This document shows positions 57,762 to 64,000 of a DNA stretch of 64,000 bases, piece after piece; within the stretch, counting starts at the first letter, position 1, and each line of letters starts with the position of its first letter. The stretch is from Rhipicephalus microplus (Eukaryota > Arthropoda > Arachnida > Ixodida > Ixodidae), in the NCBI RefSeq assembly GCF_043290135.1, contig NC_134703.1:116098505-116162504 (forward strand). The letters are read 5' to 3'. Under the pieces are notes generated by a model. It had not been told where the DNA came from, did no database searches, and worked only from the letters and a program-made list of their open reading frames with translations. A program made the translations under genes and the position numbers.

Positions 57762-58310
57762 AGTGCTCAATGTACATGTCAATGGCTGCTAATGGGGAAT
57801 GAGAGACAGGAGTATTCGGCTTTTACTTAACGCGCAGGCTGCAACCACCATCAGCAGCCATTGGCATGTACATTGAGCACTATCTGACAAGAAAGGGTTG
57901 CTACGTTATACTCGCTGGGTGTAACCTCCTTAGCTTTAAAAAGGTTTAGCGAGCGTTAAGCCGCAGTGCCATGAATACAATGAACTTGTATATACCATGA
58001 ATGAACTCGAGGTGGTTAAAAATGGGAAGTAGATACGAAGCGCAAGCCGTAAGCAAGTAAAAGCCGAATTCTCCGCCTCTCATTTCCCATCAGCAGCCAC
58101 TGGCATGTACATTGAGCACTATCTGACTGAAAAAGTTTGCTACGTCATGCTCACTGGGCGTAACATCCTTGGTTTTCGAAAGGTTTAGCGAGCGTTCGGC
58201 CGCAGTGCCATGAATACAGTGAACTAGCATATACCATGAACTCGAGGTGGTTAAAGGTGGGAAGTGGGCCCGAAGCGCAAGCCGTAAGAAAATGTGCGTG
58301 TGCCACCTCT
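57762..58310. repeat. Composite repeat: inverted arm plus two ~239-base tandem units
   Basis: Unit 1 (57849-58087) and unit 2 (58088-58310, slightly short) share ATGTACATTGAGCACTATCT, GGTTTAGCGAGCGTT, GCCGCAGTGCCATGAATACA and GAACTCGAGGTGGTTAAA. A third copy of the boundary segment is inverted: 57762-57829 is the reverse complement of 58055-58120 with few mismatches. No frame has a domain. It looks like a satellite-type or non-autonomous DNA repeat. Confidence 0.8.
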
Positions 58311-58405
58311 CGTTTAGTCCTTGGAATGTCCGCTGGATGGTGGTGCTTCTATATGGGGAATATATGATGAAAAGATGCGACATGGTGGTACTTGGAGTGT
58401 TGAAT

Positions 58406-58632
58406 AGATGGACGAACGGACACATAGACAGATGCATGGATGGACGCATGAACGGACGCAGGGGCGGCTGCATGGATGAACGCAGGGACGGACGCACGAA
58501 CAGACGCACGCACGGACGGGCTGATGGACACATGGACGGTCACACTGACGGACGCATGAACGGACGGAAGCAAGAATGAATGGACGAACGAATTCTTCGC
58601 CCCACTCTCCATCATTCACTCCGTGGATATGC
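58406..58632 (-). repeat. Degenerate (GGAC/GCAT)n array with end module
   Basis: Plus-strand units GGAC, GCAT, GAAC and GATG alternate irregularly. At 58586-58632 the array meets the conserved end module (reverse complement CCACGGAGTGAATGATGGAG) that also occurs at 9565-9610. The long frames on both strands here are by-products of the four-base periodicity. Confidence 0.75.
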
Positions 58633-61600
58633 TGCCATTTTTTAACGAAACATTCAGACAATATGTAAATAAGTTGGGAAGATACAGATGCAAAGTTAAA
58701 GTTGTAGGTACGTATTGTTACTGTTTACGTGGACAATAGCGAATAAAAAAGTTTACACTTTGAACTCTTGATGAAATAGCGCTAATTTCAATGGTCCGTT
58801 CAAGCTTGTACAAGATAAAAATAAGCGTGCACGTTTGTATGTACATGAAACGGAAGATACAGATTGAACGGGATTTTTGAAGTGCGCTGCTTTAAAAATC
58901 ATGGCTCACAAGCCAACACATCAGTATATATTGAAGAATGGAACAAAAAATTGTTAGTGCAATTTTGGTGGGGATGCTCTAGCGTTCTGCTATAACTGCG
59001 CTTGCTATGATCTCCTGTTCGATCTCAGCGTACTGTAATTCTAGCTTACCTGGTAATAAATATACGTGCACAATACTGTTAAACAAATAACGCATTCTTG
59101 ATGAATATTAAAAAATGAGTCGACTAGAACGAACTGGTGTTCCTTCCCTTGCGCATGCATGTTTTTATTTAAAGTACAGTGAATATATGTATAAATAAGG
59201 CTTTCATAAAGCGTGTGCTCTTCACAAGAAGTTACGAATACATTGCGTAGTCTGATTGGTTTCCATAACCGAGTATAATTACCAGTTTTTGATGTTTACG
59301 TGACGCAGGTCACAATTTAGCCCTAATCTATAAGGAGACGGAGGTCTGTTGTTGAAGTTTTTTCACTCAAAGTGCCGTATGAAGAGTTCAACGCTTTGGT
59401 GTCGCCACATCCGTTTACGTGAAAACGTGGATGCGTCCTTCTTTCTCTGTGTCTTTTCAGGTGCGAGTATTTTTCTTCCCTGAGCAATTCCAGAGTGGCA
59501 CACTAGACGTCTGGCGATTCCCTCACTCGAGTGCAATGCCTTTGAACTCGGAACCACCAGTCAAAAGCGATTTTACGCCCCCTTTCAGTGCTTATAATAC
59601 CGGCACTCTGTTCTAAGAAAACTTCACCAACTCCCATCAGTATGGTGGACAGCCTTGACAGGGCCTGTCAAAACCCCCCTTTTTTTCATCGGCATGGGAA
59701 CCTTTCCTTTGTTCGTCTTTCTTTTGTTATTTTTCTCCTCAGTAACGCTGCCCACCCATTCGACTATTCCTTAATATTGCGCAGTTATTTTCAGCCCGTT
59801 TCAAGCCCGCTGTACTTGATAGACAGGCCCGCCCACCCTTGAGAGAAATGAGTTTTCCAGCTTCGATTTCCCGGGATGACGTCCCAATCTTTAGATGCGC
59901 GCGAGTCCTGGCCTCGAAAGCAGTGCTTGCTTGCTTGCTTTGTTTCAGCCCAGGCGTCTTTTTAAGAAAACGCCGCGAGGCACAAGTGGCTTCGTTTATT
60001 CACCGCCGCTCTGCTGTGTTTCCGAAAACGCTGCACATCGACGTTATCGCAGCGTTATTACATTTTCTCGTGCTTCTCGGGCTTCAATTGTGCCGTCTCG
60101 TTTCTCCAGTTTCCCGCACACAAGTCAAGCTTATGGAGATTCCCGGTATTCATTTGTATCTCTATCTAGCATACCGGCAAGACAACTGTATTTTCTGGGG
60201 CTTTTTTGAGTTATAGGCCAGCTTTAGTAAACGTTCGTATCCTTAGTAAACGTTACGCGAACAAGTACAGTTTCCAAGGTTACATAGAAGAAATTTTAAA
60301 GAAAGACACCACTTGCATGACTTGTGTTGTTCGGAAAAAGTTTCATTTGACGAGAAAATTGAGAGCCATCTACACATTTAGGTAGCGCCTGATTGACGAT
60401 CGTCATAACTAGGTAACTGAAGTTTCGTGCATGCCACCCACATTGTCAAGAGTCAGTTATTTGTGTGTAATCCTTACGTGAGTGAAAACTCTTTTCACTA
60501 CATTTACTGAAAAACACAACGATGTCTAAAAAGCAGAGACATCTGCTAGTTTCAATCAGGGGTTATCAACATGATTCTTATAACTGTGTATATTCGCCGA
60601 TCGGCGCGCACAATATACTAATATCATCGAACCAACACTTTGTATTAAGCGCTGGGAATGACGACTCGCGAATGGAAAGTGATGAAAGTTGCCATAACAA
60701 TGATGTCATTATCATGTTGTAAAAAAAGAAAAAAAAACTTGGGTGACGTTTTCGTGTTACCTGTAACAATGAAATATGATGGCGTAGTCGGGCTTTGTGC
60801 ACGTCGCATTCTCAGTCACTTGCTATGCTTTTGTTTTCCGTGCACACGTAAACAGTGCCACAGGAAGGGCAACATTTGTATGCGTAGGATTGGCTACTCT
60901 AAACTGCTCCAGGACACCTTCTGCAAGCACATTGGCTAGCTGTCTAAAACTTTGGAATTCATTATTGTGCGAAGAACTGATGTACGCGTCCGTAAGACGA
61001 CACGCGCACGAACGCAGCTCTGCGCCGAGTTGGTGCATGTGGTTGGTGACGACTATCAATGTCGAGGTGTGTATATATATTGAGGGAGAAAAGAAATGGC
61101 AGATGCCTTGTGCACGTTAGGAAAAAAAAAGATGGACAACTCCATTCAGTAACAACAACGGTGAAAGACTCGTCATGATATACGGACCCTAGAACCGAGA
61201 AACGTGCCTGCGAAATGGATAACGCTCGTTATGTCCAGTCTGTCCATGCAGTGCACCTACTCACACGCACCCTCAAATAGTCCATTTCTTGCGCCGAATG
61301 AAGAAAAAGAAGTGGGATGCACGGTTTCTGATTCCGTTCGTCTCCTAAGGCATTCTGTTCCTTCATTGAGATAGTGCTGCATCTGCTCCCAGTATTGCGA
61401 CGGACAAGTGATCAGCTGCAGTTTCACCGGGGATGACATTTAGACTGCGTGCGTGTGGTTCCAGGATATACAAAGCAGCTCTGAAGGAATCTTTAATTTC
61501 TTCGAAGCTTTAATTTTAGGCACAAAATTTGCGCACAAAGATCAACCTCTTATTCTTTCAATAGTTAGCCATGGGGTCTAACAATTATCTATCCACATAA

Positions 61601-61800
61601 AATATGACTTTCAAGTCTATTAATGAAAGCATGAAAAATGTTACACAACAGCTTAATATACAGAAGGAGATTGCATTGCTCTAGGCGGAAAGGCCATTGT
61701 TCAACTTGAAGTGCCAGGACAAACTCTAGCTCATAAAAAAGAAAAAAAAACTGCAACATAATGCTGCGTGTTCTCAAAATATGTTACTAGTATTATTTAC
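58633..61800. other. No gene recognised
   Basis: The longest frame (125 codons, 59839-60216) overlaps another open frame of 104 codons and has no domain. Nothing else is supported. Confidence 0.4.
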
Positions 61801-62088
61801 TTTGTAAATTGCACTGGGTTTGCGATAATTGGAATAAAGTGTAGTGAAGTTAATGCTACCTAGTTTATCTTTGGTTGCATACCCTCTTCGCCGTAATATA
61901 TTTGCACACATGCCGGCTATATCAACTTCTGCGAACCGCAGGCACGCTGAATAAGTGAAAAGTACTAAGACATGGGGGAAGTTCGTGTCATACTTAATAG
62001 CGGGCGCACACGTTGCGAGAAGATCCTCGCGCCTGGAATGGATCCATGCGTCTCGTAATCTGGTGATATATGAATCCAGTTGTACAAT
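61801..62088 (-). CDS. Candidate internal coding exon, 96 codons, function unknown
   Basis: On the minus strand a pyrimidine-rich tract ending TCATTGTTTACAATCAG gives a good acceptor at 62089-62091. TTTACAAA/GTAAATAA gives a canonical donor at 61799-61800. The segment between is exactly 288 bases, open in phase 0 at both ends. It encodes a mixed-charge sequence (LDSYITRLRDAWIHSRRED, FAEVDIAGMCANILRRRG) that looks protein-like rather than low-complexity. I recognise no family, and no partner exon is apparent within a few kb. It may be a host gene exon or chance. Confidence 0.35.
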
Positions 62089-64000
62089 CTGATTGTAAAC
62101 AATGAGAAAACAAACATGCAAACACAGATACATCGTAGTTCAGAAGATGTCTGACAGTCGCCAAAAAATTATTACAGGCGTTTCAGAATAAGGAGATTAA
62201 AGGAAAACGGTATGAGAAAGGCTGAGATATGAACAAGTTTATTACTAAATAATACGAGGAGATGTGAGAGAATTGACGACTGCAGTGCACAGAAGTACAG
62301 ATGCTTCGTCCTCAGCCTATCACATGGATGTTGCGGGGACTCTTTGTTGAGACCTTAAGAAACATGATTCCACTTATTATCAATATACATTTGACCCGAT
62401 GCTTAATGTTATATATTATGCCAGAGCTTCAGTGGGTCCATCCATGTAAAAATATGAATCCCACTTATTTTCAATTTCACTTTCTGTCAAAAACCAGCTT
62501 TTAAATAAAAAATATTAAAGCAGGAGCTGGAAAGCAGTTCAGCGTTCTTTCAGTACGGGGTTGTCTCACTGAATATTGTAACATGCGAATGTATACATTC
62601 TATTTTATGTAAGAACCAACATTGCCGTAACTACAACTGAACCGTCAGACTGCCTGAATTATTGTATATATAACATATTTTAACTTTTATGCACCTTCGA
62701 TACAAAATATCTAAGTCACTTCGTGTCCCTTACTTTTCAATGTTTTGTTTTTTTTAAAGTCAAATACGGCATTGCGAATATTGGCCGCAAGGACATCGTC
62801 AGGTTAGCAAAGAAGTTGAATTTTCATTTAAAACACTAATCAAATGTAATAAATTTACTTATTTCAGTTTGGTTATCCGGTACGGTTTGGGTATTCTGTT
62901 CAGCAAGTTGGTAATAGAGGCGCTGACGTTGGAGGCGTAGAGTGGGTGGAATCAGAGCCAGTAAGCTAGACAATAGTGCAGAATTTTAGTAACTATTAGA
63001 CTGTTAATTGCCCACGTGGTATTGAATTACGACTCCAAGCATTCGGTGCGTTACGTGTGAATAATGATCGTGAAGTGCAAATTCACCCGACCCACATATA
63101 TAGGCAGCTGCCTTACAAAGCTTGCAACTACGCCCAGAAGCCACTTCCACACCCTCACTGCAGTGTTCCTGCAAAAATCAACTTTGGCTGACAGCAACTT
63201 CGAAGTGAAACTCAACGCCCATTAGCATCGTTCTGAGGTTCGCTGGACTCTCGCTAATTCGTGAAATTACGCGGGCTCCGAATGGTGATTTCCCCGTCTG
63301 CGGAGCTAATCGTTTGAGAGGAGCATAACGTTGGGCTTATTGTATGATGGCCATGAGGCATATGAGTGTACGAAAGAGAAGGAGGGGGAGTGCTATTACG
63401 GCTAGCACAGAACCGAAGCAAGCCTAGCGATTTGGTTCGGACAGCGATGGCGAACATTTCCTCGGAAATCATAGAAGCCGTCTTTATTGGGGTCTTCGTA
63501 TGCGCATTTATACGAGGTAGACCGTTTGCAGGGTGAATATCTTTTGAACACCTTCACGTCACGGGGAGCTTCGAAAGAGCTTATCCATTCTGCTGGGTGC
63601 CCTGAAAAGCGATCAAAAAGAGAGATGTTCGTTGGGCTCCACATCGCGAATGTTCCTGAAGAACGAATCTAGAAGACTCGCGTGAGCGACGTTGCGGAAG
63701 TTGATGTTCAACTTTAGCCACGTTTGAACAGCCCTATACCGAGTGAGAGTGGGTACTCTGATATTTAAAGTAGCGAAGATACGTTTCGTGCTTTTGAGCT
63801 CGGCTATGAATATCTAATGTGATGGAAGATCGAGACCCGAACCTCTTTTGTATATCATCAAATAAGAGTTTAAAAAGGGACAAAAAAAAGAAAGCCAAAT
63901 GGAAAGAAAGTAGAAGAAATCAGAGTTCGTCTCGGCATTTATGTCGTGTTCTTTAAACGAGAGGGTAGGCAATATATCTCGCGAGTATTTGAGAAAGCTT
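62089..64000. other. No gene called
   Basis: A minus-strand frame at 63402-63644 has an acceptor-like TTTTTGATCGCTTTTCAG at about 63602-63619, followed by a Cys-containing C-terminus, but this is not enough to call. The remainder is AT-rich and unassigned. Confidence 0.35.

Noticed and set aside
58090..58661. Arg/Pro/Cys-rich frames of 88-147 codons
   Set aside because: Produced by the GGAC/GCAT array and the tandem repeat; different frames are equally open.
63402..63644. Terminal coding exon on the minus strand
   Set aside because: The acceptor-like tract is good and the frame ends in a Cys-rich piece, but there is no partner exon, no motif and an overlapping open frame on the other strand.

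Overview
This window is eukaryotic nuclear DNA, most probably from a hard tick (Ixodidae). Three things suggest this. The tRNA-derived SINEs resemble the Ruka family described from Rhipicephalus appendiculatus. There are several decayed non-LTR retrotransposons of types common in tick genomes. Recognisable genes are very sparse among AT-rich, microsatellite-laden sequence. Family names are from memory and none was checked by a search. No bacterial features (operons, ribosome binding sites, CRISPR) and no bona fide rRNA or tRNA gene were found. No host gene is identified with confidence.

Layout. 1-2573: the 3' part of a decayed LINE ('family A': reverse transcriptase, then a C-terminal CCHC domain), ending in a hairpin and long tetranucleotide arrays. 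3768-9035: a near full-length but broken LINE of the RNase H-bearing I-like group ('family B') with gag-like ORF1, endonuclease, RT and RNase H. 9565-13734: dispersed repeats, an inverted repeat with 45-base arms and microsatellites. 14965-15530 and 31510-32086: two copies of a ~570-base repeat carrying a tRNA-Gly-like module. 18190-18850: remnant of a retroelement integrase (minus). 19161-19402: a nested SINE tail, a GATA array and a short hairpin. 26272-28887: a second family B-like LINE (minus) with a long RT/RNase H reading frame and an inverted 5' end. 30413-30945: a 5'-truncated family A copy with an (ATCA)n tail. 33087-36075: LINE 3' ends, an endonuclease-domain relic and another LINE C-terminus. 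39440-50677: five Ruka-like SINEs or SINE tails, endonuclease relics around a (CA)n array, and long blank stretches. 54609-55199: an RTE-like RT fragment. 57762-58632: a composite of inverted, tandem and tetranucleotide repeats sharing an end module with 9565-9650.

The recognisable content forms a retrotransposition ecology. LINEs provide endonuclease, RT and RNase H, while SINEs appear to copy a LINE's 3' end: family A and the SINEs share a CATATCAATCAATC-type terminus. Target-site duplications, 5' truncation and a 5' inversion are directly visible, and nonsense changes such as TGG to TGA show the copies are old. Two weak host-gene candidates remain: a phase-0 96-codon exon with good splice sites (61801-62088, minus) and a small cysteine-rich secreted-protein-like reading frame (52931-53209). 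I did not find a clearly new functional system. The best leads are the LINE A 3' hairpin and tails, the tRNA-Gly-bearing repeat, and the TTC-loop palindromes with differing arms.
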